From assembly GCA_963971225.1 (NCBI GenBank), contig OZ020267.1, forward strand, positions 147,006,427-147,070,426: a stretch of 64,000 bases of DNA, given 5' to 3'. The stretch comes from Melieria omissa (taxonomy: Eukaryota; Arthropoda; Insecta; Diptera; Ulidiidae). The notes under the pieces are model-generated. The model was not told where the DNA came from, searched no databases, and was given only the letters and a program-made list of their open reading frames with translations. A program made the position numbers and the translations under genes. The stretch's first letter is position 1, and every line of letters begins with the position of its first letter. Below, in pieces: positions 46,101 to 55,989 of the stretch.

Positions 46101-46696
46101 TACGGAACTGCAAAACCAAATTGGACGAACTCTGTCGCAACAGAGTGGTCACTATCTATTGGGTACCGGGTCACAAAGGAGTTGAGGGAAATGAGAAGGC
46201 TGATGCGCTCGCCAAAGCCGGGGCACGACTGCCTACGGTTAGCGAGCCAGACATCCATCCACCCCTCTCCACGCTCAAGACGGAAATAGAAGAGAATATG
46301 ATTCGTGAAGCGGCGTCCATGTGGGAGAGATCTACATCTCACAGGACAGCAAAAATCATGCTTCGCGAACATAATGTCAACAACACAGAGTTTGTACTAT
46401 CACTCCGAAGAGATGATTGCAAACTATTGACCGGGATACTCACGGGACACTGTCTCACACCGTCCCACGCTGCCAAACTTGGCTTGGTATCAAGTGATGC
46501 ATGCACAAGATGTGGTGAAGACAGTGCCAAGGGTACCCTGGAGCATTTGCTGTGCCACTGCCCTGCTCTCTACAGATCACGGGTCAGCTGCCTCGGATCC
46601 GCGTCGTTCCCTTCCTTGGAAAGAGTCGCGGAACAAAAAAGCAGCGACTTACTTAGATTTGGCAAAACGTTTTTGACAAACTACATACAGGTCTGA
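43100..46696 (+). CDS. LOA-like ORF2: endonuclease, reverse transcriptase, RNase H
   Basis: 1198 uninterrupted codons. APE-type endonuclease, about 10-225: LIQEPW (Glu41), VGADANSHH (Asp141, Asn143), SDHS (Asp215, His216). Reverse transcriptase, about 430-760: KSPGPDG, YRPISLTS, FLDISGAFNN (catalytic Asp574; the later residue often Asp is Asn), GTPQGGVLSPLLWN, and AYADD (Asp664, Asp665). RNase H, about 915-1045: FTDGSK (Asp922), QAEVHA (Glu957), YIDSQAA (Asp983), VPGHKGVEGNEKAD (His1025, Asp1035). The C-terminus has CTRCGEDSAKGTLEHLLCHC. All catalytic residues are present. The ATG at 43100 directly follows an in-frame TGA and lies 56 bases inside ORF1, so translation needs re-initiation or frameshifting. 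It nicks the target DNA, copies the RNA at the nick and removes the template. Confidence 0.95.
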   Translation: MALYLLKGKVLQINLHHSKVASAELLLTLEEGSYDVALIQEPWLSSGNKVSGLGSTNYNLFHATTVGKIRSAILVRKDINAYLLPNFSSDDLTVVAIEGDYKLRLVASCYMAHDVEAPPTELQHLTEEVLRQGFDAVVGADANSHHPQWGSKDTNERGESLFNFILQNNVDIANRGNIPTFKGPTSEDVLDITFSYGADTWISDWRVLERPSFSDHSYIHFTVNFKPLRTVRVFRNPRNTDWDLYANRLKTHLSNASQTLSRSDVEAKVKLLTSKILLAYHESCPPSRPVGRKSYPPWWSKDIGRQRRELREFFKLAKLADCAECWREYKTLLHSYKQEIRRAKRSSWQNFCGSMDKTSEASRLRKILAKSPPIPSLIRKESGEWTKDGKETLEALMEAHFPGCSEVPDSVSTALGTEQGNCEGLITTSRLRWALGSFDPFKSPGPDGIFPALLQKGSAVLIPWLKDVFRSCLRLNYVPMDWRLSRVVFLPKSSKSSHLYPKDYRPISLTSFILKTFERLLDSFIKERVPPGLISTNQHAYMKGKSTETALHQVVFQIEKAFHYGEYALGAFLDISGAFNNVSTEALLEGLASIGVHPPIQDWIGNLLNCRTVVAEWGATTMTRKANRGTPQGGVLSPLLWNLAVNKILLKLRDGGPRLTAYADDLAVVVSGRCLTSMSQVLERTLKVINNWAKTVGLETNPDKTDLVLFTTKYKIPTWLPPKLNNTTLTPKTSTKYLGVILDNKLSWKLNMEDRKRKALNALYACRKMLGKTWGLSPRLTHWIYTAVIRPIMLYGIIVWWTAVDKKTYAKRLETVQRAAGLCITGAMRTTPTAALDKILGFYPIGLTAKSVAKKAALRLKVTGQLTLRHYGHSRLHAGVSESSDYAVPQANFNFKPHVILEPDGWRQGLEPGRQSYNLFTDGSKMTEGVGSAVFCPELDLQQSFRLPDYCSIFQAEVHAATRAAQLAMGRTPPDSRINIYIDSQAAIKAAAGVLSNSICVRNCKTKLDELCRNRVVTIYWVPGHKGVEGNEKADALAKAGARLPTVSEPDIHPPLSTLKTEIEENMIREAASMWERSTSHRTAKIMLREHNVNNTEFVLSLRRDDCKLLTGILTGHCLTPSHAAKLGLVSSDACTRCGEDSAKGTLEHLLCHCPALYRSRVSCLGSASFPSLERVAEQKSSDLLRFGKTFLTNYIQV

Positions 46697-46795
46697 AACT
46701 CCAGAACCTTTCTGGTACCACTATGGACCAACATGGTCTATGTGAGACCCCCCCGAGGGTCAGCCAGCCTAACCTACCTACCTAAATAATGAATT

Positions 46796-48715
46796 TAACA
46801 AAAAATATATATTTACGATTTATTTCATTAATGCCATAAAGCATTTTTCATAAAATTCACAACATTATATCTATCACTAACAATAAAAATTCCCTTACTG
46901 CAAATTTGCAATTTTGCGCCTGCAGCACATTTGAGTTCATCATGTGGCACGCTGCCAGTGCCACAAATGTTTATATTCTTTTCTCTCTTTGTATTGCTTT
47001 TTGATCTCTGAATAAGTTTGTGATATTTTATTTGACATTCTCAATTCCCGCTGGATTGCATGAGAAGTGTGAGCTGTGGTTTCAGATTCATCTTTTTTCT
47101 TGCACACTGACGCGAGATAATTCTTTTAGGATTTGCTTTTGTTGGGCACAGGCGTCAAAAGGAGGGATTTTTTTTTAAGGAGGGATTTCTTATGGAATGT
47201 TCAAGTTCAAGACTTCAAGTTGATTGAGATAGAGATAAGCTTACCACCTACACCGGCGAATGTAGGACGAATCACGTAATGAAATTGAAGCATTTTGCAT
47301 CGAATCTTTGTTTATTCTTGGGGGAAAAGACAAGAAACAAGTAGATTTACTAAAGTGAAGAGAAAAGATGGATTCTGGTTTTTGTTACATATGTTTATTG
47401 ATATAAAAAACTGAAGCTGAAAGTATTTTTCTTCTCTTAGAAGAAGCAACCAGCTCAGCTTCCTCAGAAGAAGTGCTTCTTTTTCTGCAATAAGAAGAAG
47501 CAGCTCCTCTAACTTCTTGAGCTAAAGATTGCGAAAGCCACGATTTATGAGAACAAACAGTCAACAAAATCAAGCTATCTTCTTTCCTTATCATCAACTC
47601 ATATATTTTTGATTCGAATTTTTGTGCAAAGAAAACTTCTTTAGGGGTTCTAGTGCCCCTGAAAGCTCCTCTCTTCTATACCAGAAATCCATTAAATTCA
47701 TTTTATTTGATGTATTTTCGTTTGTTGACTGTATAAACACATGAGAAATCGCATTGGCAATCATGCGGTGTAATCTCAACCTTCTGCACTCACAAATCCT
47801 AACCGATTCCTTTCGTTGCTATCAGCCGCACTGCGGTTCAGCCATCTCTTCAACCAACCAACACAAATGCATATAAATTCTTTTTTTTTTTTGATTGCCA
47901 CTACCAACTGCACCTCGTCTACCCTTTTCTTTTTGCTTTCCCCCCATCGACCATCGAGATAGCGTTTGCTTCCATTCCATTCTTGGGGATTTTCTGGTGT
48001 GTTCTGTTTGCGCAGTTTGCCTGCCGGACGTGTTTTTGCATTCGACATGCGATGCCATGAATTCAATCAGCATGGGAACAGCTTGCATTTATAACAGCAA
48101 CAACAACAACAAAAAAAAAGGGAGTAATAATAACAACAACAACAATAATAAGAGCAACAAAAATCAGCTGGCAAATACAACACAATACAACATCAAAATC
48201 AATTCCATCTTCTGCGCTGCGCTGGTGGAAAGCGATGCAGATAAGTTGGCTCACTCGCTACGCTCAAGTTTGGCCTCTTTGCTTGCTTTCATACACATAC
48301 GTGGTGTATCACTTGCTGGTGATTGTTCTTGGTGTTGTTGCAGTTGTTGTTGTTTTTGTAAGTAGCAGCTTTGTCTCGTGTAAAATGTTTCGGTAGAAAG
48401 TGCAACGCTTGGGCTCTTTACATGGCAATCGATGGCGGCCCTCGAGTGGCGATGGCAATATGCGGCCACAAAATTTACGCATTATGCACTCTCAACTTTG
48501 AAGTATACATTTTTTGGAAACTGAAGCACACAAATCTTGAGTTTTTATATAAAAGAGGGAAACATATGTGAGAGAATTTCAATGGGTCTTAATCGACTTG
48601 TTTATACCCTGCAACTGAATCAGTTAAATCAATCAAATCAGTAACTAATCAACTAAATGTGTCTTTCGATAACAATGACCGTCGAGTTGGAAGTTCTTAT
48701 GAGAGTTCAAATTAT
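46796..48715. other. Non-coding stretch; nothing recognised
   Basis: AT-rich at first, then mixed. CAA/AAT runs at 48098-48155 and a TTG run at 48340-48357. GC-richer DNA at about 47890-48060 and 48380-48480 carries only fortuitous short ORFs. No gene supported. Confidence 0.45.
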
Positions 48716-48835
48716 ATTATCTAAAGGGTTTTTCAAAAGGAGCGCTACAAAAGTAGACCGATAGGGACAGCAAACGACGCCATATTTTTTTCCGCTCTTT
48801 TGACATTTCTCTTCAGTAAGGTTTGCCATTTCATC

Positions 48836-49126
48836 ATGGAAAGATATACGGTCCAACAACGAGTCGAAATTATTAAAATTTACTACCGAAATTCGGAGTC
48901 AGTGGCCTCAACTTTAAGACCGCTACGTCCAATTTATGGTCGTCATAATTGTCCTGCCAGACCAACAATTGAGCGTCTAGTGGAAAAATTTCAATCCACA
49001 GGCACAGTACAAAATGTTCCCGTGCCAGTGAGACAAAGAAGTGCCCGTAGTGTCGAGAATATTGCTGCCGCTGAGGCTTCAGTTCAAGAAAGCCCAAATG
49101 TGTCTCTCGTCTCTCCCGTTCAATGA
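48836..49126 (+). pseudogene. Rosa-like transposase, N-terminal part
   Basis: ATG at 48836. It encodes MERYTVQQRVEIIKIYYRNS, a helix-turn-helix DNA-binding start, through RPTIERLVEKFQSTGTVQNV and a linker RQRSARSVENIAAAEASVQE, then loses homology at about 49115 and stops at 49126. The part with the first catalytic Asp is deleted. A DNA-binding fragment of 97 residues could still be made; whether it has any effect on related elements is unknown. Confidence 0.85.
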
Positions 49127-49521
49127 TAACCGAATATTTTTGGCCCGAATTGGATGATATGGACTTGGACAATATGTGGTTTCAACAGGACGGCGCCACA
49201 AGCCACACAGCGCATCGCACAATCGATTTATTGAAAACCAAGTTTGGTGAACGTGTTATCTCACGACATGGTCCAGTCAATTGGCCGCCTCGGTCGTGCG
49301 ATTTGACGCCGTTGGACTATTTCCTGTGGGGCTACGTCAAGTCTAAGGTCTATGCCAACAAGCCAGCGACGATTGATGAACTTCGTACGAATATCGAACG
49401 TGAAATTGCGGCAGTATCGGCCGATTTATGCTTAAAAACCGTCGAAAATTGGGTTCAGCGTCTGGACTTCTGCAAGCGTGCCCGTGGTGGCCATGCAAGA
49501 GAAATCGAGTTCCATACATAA
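49123..49521 (+). pseudogene. Rosa-like transposase, C-terminal part
   Basis: In a different frame from the N-terminal part, 49123-49521 encodes MITEYFWPELDDMDLDNMWF, then FQQDGATSH (second catalytic Asp) and CDLTPLDYFLWGYV (third catalytic Asp). Exactly 41 residues separate these two Asp, the DD41D signature of the rosa group of mariners. It ends RGGHAREIEFHT and a stop, the expected natural C-terminus. The deletion junction with the N-terminal half is at about 49110-49123. Confidence 0.9.
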
Positions 49522-49725
49522 TGGCATCGAATGTACTTTCACAGGAATAAAGAATTTCATTGATATCCAAAACCGTTTTTGTTTTATTTAAAAAAACTTT
49601 TGTAGCGCTCTTATTGAAAAACCCTTTATAAAAAAGTGAAAACCTAATATAGATATCGCTACATTGATAACAGTTCTTAGTGAAAACATCAACGGTATAT
49701 ATATATTTTGTTCCAGAGACATTAA

Positions 49726-49795
49726 CCCTTTCCGGAAATTTTTACGATATATCGTATGATTGTTTCGAAGATTTTTTATTCTTTTATTTTTATTT
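49726..49795. mobile_element. TTAA MITE D, only the left end remains
   Basis: TTAA (49722-49725) followed by CCCTTTCCGGAAATTTTTAC and a perfect 14-bp palindrome TACGATATATCGTA at 49743-49756. No matching right end is found; the pentanucleotide array starts at about 49790. The layout (CCCTTTC end, then a palindrome with a central ATAT) matches MITEs A, B and C. Confidence 0.55.
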
Positions 49796-50336
49796 AATTT
49801 AATTTAATTTAATTTAATTTAATTTAATTTAATTTAATTTAATTTAATTTAATTTAATTTAATTTAATTTAATTTAATTTATTTTATGTTATTTTATTTT
49901 ATTTTATTTTATTTTATTTTATTTTATTTTATTTTATTTTATTTTATTTTATTTTATTTTATTTTAATATATTTTATTTTATTTTATTTTATTTTATTTT
50001 ATTTTATTTTATTTTATTTTATTTTATTTTATTTTATATTTTAATTTATATTTAATTTTAATTTATTTTAATTTATTTTATTTTATTTTATTTTATTTTA
50101 TTTTATTTTATTTTATTTTATTTTATTTTATTTTATTTTATTTTATTTTATTTTATTTTATTTTATTTTATTTTATTTTATTTTATTTTATTTTATTTTA
50201 TTTTATTTTATTTTATTTTATTTTATTTTATTTTATTTTATTTTATTTTATTTTATTTTATTTTATTTTATTTTATTTTATTCTATTTTATTTTATTTTA
50301 TTTTATTTTATTTTATTTTATTTTATTTATTTTAAT
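49793..50336. repeat. (TTTAA)n then (TTTTA)n pentanucleotide array
   Basis: About 88 bp of (AATTT)n changes near 49880 into about 450 bp of (TTTTA)n with few interruptions (near 49966, 50033-50075 and 50281). It is the same motif as the (AAAAT)n core at 10210-10250 on the other strand. Confidence 0.95.
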
Positions 50337-50339
50337 TGA

Positions 50340-51815
50340 TTTTGCAATATATATGAATCCCTATAGATCCTAAAACTGTGTGTAGATACTTTTCCCATCA
50401 TGACCACGCCCCCTTCTAGGCGCTACAAGCTCCTGTTCGAAGTTTACATACCGCAGCGCCTCAGTGCAGCGTGCAGTAAGAACAAAGAATGGGCGCACTT
50501 TCCTTCCAGTCCCACTTCAAGGCCCACTTAGAGGCGCCTCACACTGACATTGCTGCGCATTAGTCGCTGTTACCTGCCGCCACACACTCGACGCAACGCA
50601 TTCGACCGCATTGCCGACTTATTTATGCGTTTGTTTGTTGGCAGCAAAAATGTGCCGGCAAAACTTTTGCCCACAAAAATGCAAACAATTTTTCGACGAA
50701 AAATTTTATAACATAAATTTCGCCTAAAACTTTTGCCTAAGAAAAAACCCAAAATGCGTTGAAAATGTGGCACAACACCCGCACTCACTCGATCCTCGAC
50801 AGTAGGTTGCACGACAGTCTGCCACTGTCAGGAAGGAAGAGCAGCATTCGGGCCAACACTCCGGTTGCCGGCGCCTTCCAAGTGAAAAGTGAAAAACTAT
50901 GTTAAGAATTATTTACAAGCAGCACCAAACAACTACAACCGCAATAATAGCAAACTGTAGTAATAATAATAATAATTACAACAACAACAGCAACAATACG
51001 TAACTGACACTACACAACAACAACAACAAATTTGTTATTTAAAGTGAACTAAAACATTTTCACAAGTGGAAAATTGCCTTCGCTTAAATTGTCAGCTTGT
51101 TGTTGCTCGACTTTTGCAGCTGTTGTTGTCGTTGTTGTTGCCACTACACATTCTGTTACGGCAGCATTGTTGTGCTTTGTGTTTTTATTGTCGTTGTTGT
51201 TGTTGTAAGTAACATTACACATTTTTAGTGCGCGCCAAATAGCAGCACGCAAAGTGAACAACCAGAACCGAGGACGGACAAACGAATGAATGAATGGAAG
51301 GACGGACAAACGAATGGACAGACGCTCGAATGTTGAAGCAAGCAGTAAGCACTGCTTGAGCACAGTTTTTCTAGAGTCAATACAACTACAACAATTGCAG
51401 CTATGGACAGCAACTGTCGGGTGCCGGGAAGACGTTGGAAAAACGTAGACAGAGCGTCGCTCGTTCTTGCTTCACATTTATTTGTTTGTATCAGCACAAC
51501 AATAACAACAACGGATAGTAGAGACAGGCGGTGGGTGGTTTGGCCGTTTGTGCACACGCCCACTCACCAAAAGTGCCTTCAATGGCCACAAGAAAGTGTG
51601 GCAAGTGAAAAATTATCAAATTGTTGTTTTTGTTGTGTTTTGTTGAAATTCTTTAAATTAGACAAAACTTGATTTCGACTCACTCAAGCAACAAAGAATG
51701 TGCGAAAAAATGTAATAAAATGGTCAAAGTGTAATCGAAATTGGGTCAACTTTGTGAAAATAAATATTAAAAAAATCTTTTACTTCCATCACTTCGCCTC
51801 AAACAGCACAATTGT
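50340..51815. other. Non-coding stretch; GC-richer block may be regulatory or an untranslated exon
   Basis: The part at 50390-50890 has balanced base composition, a CCACGCCCCC box near 50404 and CTCAGTGCAGCG near 50459, and is followed by a CAA/AAT-rich leader-like stretch (50925-51035). That resembles a promoter and 5' UTR on the + strand, but no coding exon or good donor follows. TTG-rich at 51090-51210. No gene supported. Confidence 0.35.
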
Positions 51816-51824
51816 CAGTCAATT

Positions 51825-52110
51825 AAAGTAGCTGCAAAAAATTTAAAATAAATTTTTGAAAAAAATCTTTTTTGGCAGCACTGAAAAGACGGAAGTGGGA
51901 CATTAATTTCAAACATTTCAGAATCTTTTGTTGTTATTGTTGTTTTTATAAAACACAATTAAACTGATAGTTAAAATTGCCGCAAAAACATTTAAAATAA
52001 ATCTTTGAAACATTGTTTTTGGCTGAACTGAGAAGACGGAAGTAGGACATTCATTCCACACATTTTTGAATCTTTTGTTGTTATTGTTGTTTTTATAAAA
52101 CAATCGAAGA
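51825..52110. repeat. Two-copy tandem repeat, period about 147 bp
   Basis: Copies anchored at GCTGCAAAAA (51831) and GCCGCAAAAA (51979). Both go on with TTTAAAATAAATYTTTGAAA, then GAAGACGGAAGTRGGACATT, then CTTTTGTTGTTATTGTTG and TTTTTATAAAACA. Confidence 0.85.
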
Positions 52111-52515
52111 ACTGCACCAACACACACAATTACAAGCATTAGCTGTCAATTTATTGTCAGTAAATTTAATCCGCGGTTCCCACAATAACAGAGTTAGTGG
52201 TATTCACAATTCAAGTTGTGGCTAATAAAATAGTAATTGGACAAATTTAGCTTTAACTAAAAATAGAATAAAATAAAAATAAAAAAATAAAAATAATAAT
52301 AAACCTAAATAAAATATCAATATTGAGGGCATTGGCGCACTTAGGAGGGTTCAAATCCCCCCAAACCCAAAAATTTCTGGTACAAAATATGAGTTCAATT
52401 GGTATTCGGATCAAAAGTTGTACGCAAACCCCTCCAAATTAAATCCCTCACACAGGGAAATGAGGGAAAATGTGATCCTCAACCCCTCGAAAAGGGTCAG
52501 TTTTCTAAAATTTTA
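52111..52515. other. Non-coding stretch; nothing recognised
   Basis: AT-rich, A-rich at 52258-52310. No ORF, repeat or boundary recognised. Confidence 0.4.
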
Positions 52516-52519
52516 AAAA

Positions 52520-52985
52520 TCTCCTGAGTTGATTTTAACCTTCTCATACCAATTGGGTCATTACAAACACTTTTTATAAGCTTGCTGGAACATTTTGGCC
52601 TAAATGCGTAGACCGAAAGAACGTTTGAGACCATTAAAATGAACAGAGATCTACTAAATCATACCAAAATTTACACTAACCAACAACAAAATACCAGTCA
52701 AAGGCAGTTTTGTTATATTTGAAACTACTCTTGAGCCGATTTTAACCCTCTCGAGCTAATTGCAGTACTGCAAACGGTTTTTATAGGTTTGTTGGATTAT
52801 TTTGGCGTAAATTCGTAGATGGAAACATTGATTGACAATGAGAGAGGAAAATATATCAATATTGAAGCAGGGTTTGTCACATTCCGAAAATGCTTTAAGG
52901 TCTATTTTAACCTTCTCGAACTAATTAGGACACTAAAATTATATTTTATGGAGCTTAGTGGAGCTTTATAGACTGGAAATAAATG
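52520..52985. repeat. Three diverged tandem copies, period about 175-205 bp
   Basis: Starts near 52532, 52737 and 52910 share GATTTTAACCNTCTC followed by CNAATT. The first two also share TTTTTATARGYTTG, then TTTTGGCNTAAATNCGTAGA. Divergence is high. Confidence 0.55.
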
Positions 52986-53284
52986 AAATGAAAATACTTC
53001 ACAGGACCCAGAAGACAAAAATTTAAATCTTGAGGTTGTCAGAAATTGAATTTTTTCTCAGATTCAAAATAAAAGTATTTACGTAGGCTAATTCGGGTTT
53101 TTATGGAGAAGTTTTTGTTTCTAATTCCAAAAGGTTCATTGTACTTCTACATAGATCTGAATTAGAATTTGGGGCTTGTCGCAGTGAAACAAAACTGAAC
53201 TGATCCCACAACTATCTGAATGTGTTGCTGTCTGAATTTTTAAAAATTACTTTCACTATTTTGTTACTATTTCTTGGGGGGTTA

Positions 53285-53520
53285 TTCCGTAGGAAGATCT
53301 CCACAGCGAATCAATATCCAGCGGTTACTTTGGGTTGGACATATCTTTCGTATGAACGACGAGGCTCCGGCGACAAATCTCTTCGAACCGGTAGTTGAAG
53401 GTCCACGGCAAAGAGCCAAATTTAGTACGTCACCTATTAATGCGACAACTAATGTTGGTTCTGACAGGATTCCGAAAGATAGTAGAACTTCTAAAACTTT
53501 ATGTTGGTCCAATTTATCTT
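53285..53520 (+). pseudogene. Non-LTR reverse transcriptase C-terminal fragment
   Basis: The + strand encodes INIQRLLWVGHIFRMNDEAP at about 53313-53372, then VVEGPRQRAKFST. The pattern RLxWxGHxxRM followed by a basic Pro/Gly/Arg region is characteristic of the segment after the RT domain in several non-LTR elements (not the I/LOA type, which ends in RNase H and a knuckle). No RT core remains. Confidence 0.6.
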
Positions 53521-55499
53521 TACCGCTTTTTTATCAGTTGCTACATATCCTGAATACCGCCAATATTTCTACCCCATGAACGCAAGAGCCAAATTTTGAA
53601 TACTTCAGAGAAAAAAAAAACTGGTGCAAGAAAACATTGCCACAAGAGCTAATAAAAATAACAATATAGAAACGCAAGAATGCAAAACAAAAAACCCAGC
53701 ATTCTTGCATTTCACACTGTTGTTGTTGTTGTTGTCATATTTTGTTTTTGTTGTTGGCATGCGACAACAATGCGGTAATAAAATGTGGCAGGCGGTGCTT
53801 TGCTTATGCGCTGCGCTCATTGTCAATGCAGTTGTTGTTATAATAATTGTTGTTTTTGTTGTTGTTAATGTTGGTAACGGTAATAAAGACGCTGACTGTA
53901 GTACCGGCAGGCGGCATTAAACAAAAACAAACAGCCAACAATATATAAACACAAACTGAAACTGTGTCAACATTGTACACCAACGACTACCGACAAAACA
54001 TGACAACAACATATATAACAACAACAGCAACAACAATCACAGCATGAGTAGCAATTTACAACAAAAAAACTATTTAATGATAACACGCACAACATTTTGG
54101 CCGCCGGGCATTTTGGAGCTGCACAGAGAAACACAAACAAAAAAAAAACGTCAAACAAGCGTCGACAAGCAGCCGCGGTAAAAAACAAACGTCAACAACC
54201 ACAAATGCAACAACAACAACACACTTTATGCCGGCAAAATAAAATGAACGAAAAATTTGCATTTAATGCTGCACTCGAACAGCAACAACTACAAGTTGTT
54301 ATAATAACCAAAACAACAACAACTTGCAAGCGTAACGAAAAACAAAAAATTGAATAAATAATTTCAAGTTCGCTGCTTGTTGTTGCTGTTGTTGGCTTTA
54401 ATAGGCGGCAACTTTTCTGCTGCAACATGTTGCCGACTTGTTATGTGTGGTTGTAGCATTTTTTTGCATACTGTGTCGGTTGCTTGTTGCCGACATTGTT
54501 GGCGCTGATGTTGCAATTTGTTGTTACACCAAATCATAATGAAGAGGCGTTCATGGCGACTTCATAGCAAATTTTTGCGCCATCAAAGTGTTGTTGTGGG
54601 TTTTGCTTTTCCATTTTGACCAAAACTCCAACAACAGTAAGAAATCTCGCTTCATACACAACAACAAAAACAACAACAACCGAATCAACAAGCAATTTCT
54701 TTCAATACGCCTCGGTGCCTCAACTTTGCTGCAATACAAGTTTTTCACGCTCAGTGTTGTAATGCATTGCAAATACAACAAACACTGCAAAAGTCCAAAA
54801 ATACAAATACACACACACACACGTTCGTGCCATAAATATTGTGCATTTTTGCAGCAACAACTACAACAAACGGCAGCAATAACGAAAATTTAATTATACA
54901 CTTTTACGGTGATTTCTCGCAATTAATTTGAGGAGAAAAAAATTTAATAAAAAATTAGGTAAATTATGTTGTGAATGTTATCGCATTAGTGGGGCCCAGT
55001 AATGGAGTTGTTGCTGTTGTTTTTGTTGTTGTTGCTGCTTTTATTGGCGCTTTAGTTATGGTCAATAAAAAATAATGTTGTTATCGCTGTGCTCATTGTT
55101 GCTGTTCAATATGTTTTGTTGTTGCCAAGTACTCATCTGGCAACTTGTGACTCATATTTCAAGTCTCTGAATACGTGTGATGAGAAAAAGAGGACGAAAT
55201 GAAGAGAGCGAAAAAGCTGAATGGTGTTTTCTAAATTTACACAAATTGCTATATTTATGGAGCTGAAAATTTCTAAATCAAAGTTAAATTTTTATTTTTA
55301 AATTGGCACCAAAAATTGCATAAAAATAGAATTGTTCACTATTAACTGAAGAGAAAAGTAATCGGTTTTTATTAAATTGAAAATAATTTTTATTTGATGG
55401 AGAAAGTGATGATTGAAAGTTGCTATCAAAGTTGGTCAGAAAAGTTGTAGTTACAAATAATTCAATTATTTTTTCAACAGATGCCTTTAGTAATCTGGG
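53521..55499. other. Non-coding stretch dense in CAA/TTG runs
   Basis: (TTG)n or (CAA)n runs near 53718-53735, 53850-53865, 54000-54035, 54208-54222, 54658-54680 and 55010-55040, and (AC)n at 54811-54824. All ORFs in this part are opened by these runs. No gene supported. Confidence 0.5.
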
Positions 55500-55519
55500 T
55501 TTAGCGTTGTATTACATGG

Positions 55520-55566
55520 CATTGGAAAGATACGATTTTGTCCTTAAAAAAAACTTATCAGACAGA
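55520..55566 (+). repeat. Single CAGACAG satellite unit fragment beside mariner 3
   Basis: GGAAAGATACGATTTTGTCC followed by AAAAAAAACTTATCAGACAGAC matches the AAAGATACGATTTCGTATTA and CAGACAGT core of the array at 15480 (trimmed here to TTATCAGACAG). It is directly followed by mariner transposase sequence, in the same relative order as at the other two loci. Confidence 0.6.
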
Positions 55567-55935
55567 CATTTCAGCAATTGGGCTGTTTGAAGAAAGCGAT
55601 CACTCAGAAGCGTCCAACTTTGGGTCACAGGAGAGGAATTGTGTTCCATCAGCCCACACTATCAATAGTAACTCGCCAGACGCTTATGGAGCTCGGTTAG
55701 CTTATTCTTATGCATCCACCTCATAGTGCGGACTCGCACCAAGTCATTACCAACTGTCTCTGTCTATGTTGAATGATTTTGGTGTTCGAGATTTGTTTGA
55801 CTGTTCCAATTTTTGTCGCAAGAAGGAAGGTTTAATATGTGTGAGTCATTATGGAATTACCTTCAAAATGGCAACAAAATATGGAACAAAACAATGCATA
55901 TTTAACTTTAATTGGATCACTCCATGTTAAAGAAA
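55567..55935 (+). pseudogene. Mariner transposase remnant 3 (C-terminal third)
   Basis: Broken + frames carry GLFEESDHSEASNF then RNCVPSAHTINS (counterpart of the RGIGFHQYNARKH stretch of remnant 2), then YASTS*CGLAPSHYQLSLSM (region of the third catalytic Asp, now lost), and finally MELPSKWQQNMEQNNAYLTL, the C-terminal signature of this mariner family, at about 55851-55910. No inverted ends seen. Confidence 0.78.
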
Positions 55936-55989
55936 ACATTTTAATTTCATGCAAAATTAATAAAAATATTTTAACTACACCTTACAACA

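Larger units (their letters stand above)
41229..46782 (+). mobile_element. Full-length LOA-like non-LTR retrotransposon, 5554 bp
   Basis: The perfect 13-bp direct repeat TAAATAATGAATT flanks it (41216-41228 and 46783-46795), as expected of target-primed insertion. Order: about 225-bp GC-rich 5' UTR, ORF1 (gag-like), ORF2 (endonuclease, RT, RNase H, knuckle), about 85-bp 3' UTR, and a short CCTAACCTACCTACC tail instead of poly(A). Its GC content is far above the flanks. RNase H plus a zinc-knuckle-free DUF4780-like ORF1 fits the LOA clade; the clade call is from memory of domain architecture. ORF2 is undamaged and the target duplication is perfect, so the insertion is young. ORF1 lacks an ATG at its front, which may cripple this copy. 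Confidence 0.93.
48724..49626 (+). mobile_element. Rosa-like (DD41D) mariner, internally deleted, intact ends
   Basis: TA flanks both sides (48722-48723 and 49627-49628). The 31-bp inverted ends match at 29 positions (AAGGGTTTTTCAAAAGGAGC and AAGGGTTTTTCAATAAGAGC, each followed by GCTACAAAAGT). At 903 bp it is shorter than the roughly 1.3 kb expected for an autonomous element, because the middle of the transposase is missing. Both ends look usable, so it could be moved in trans by a full copy elsewhere. Confidence 0.9.
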
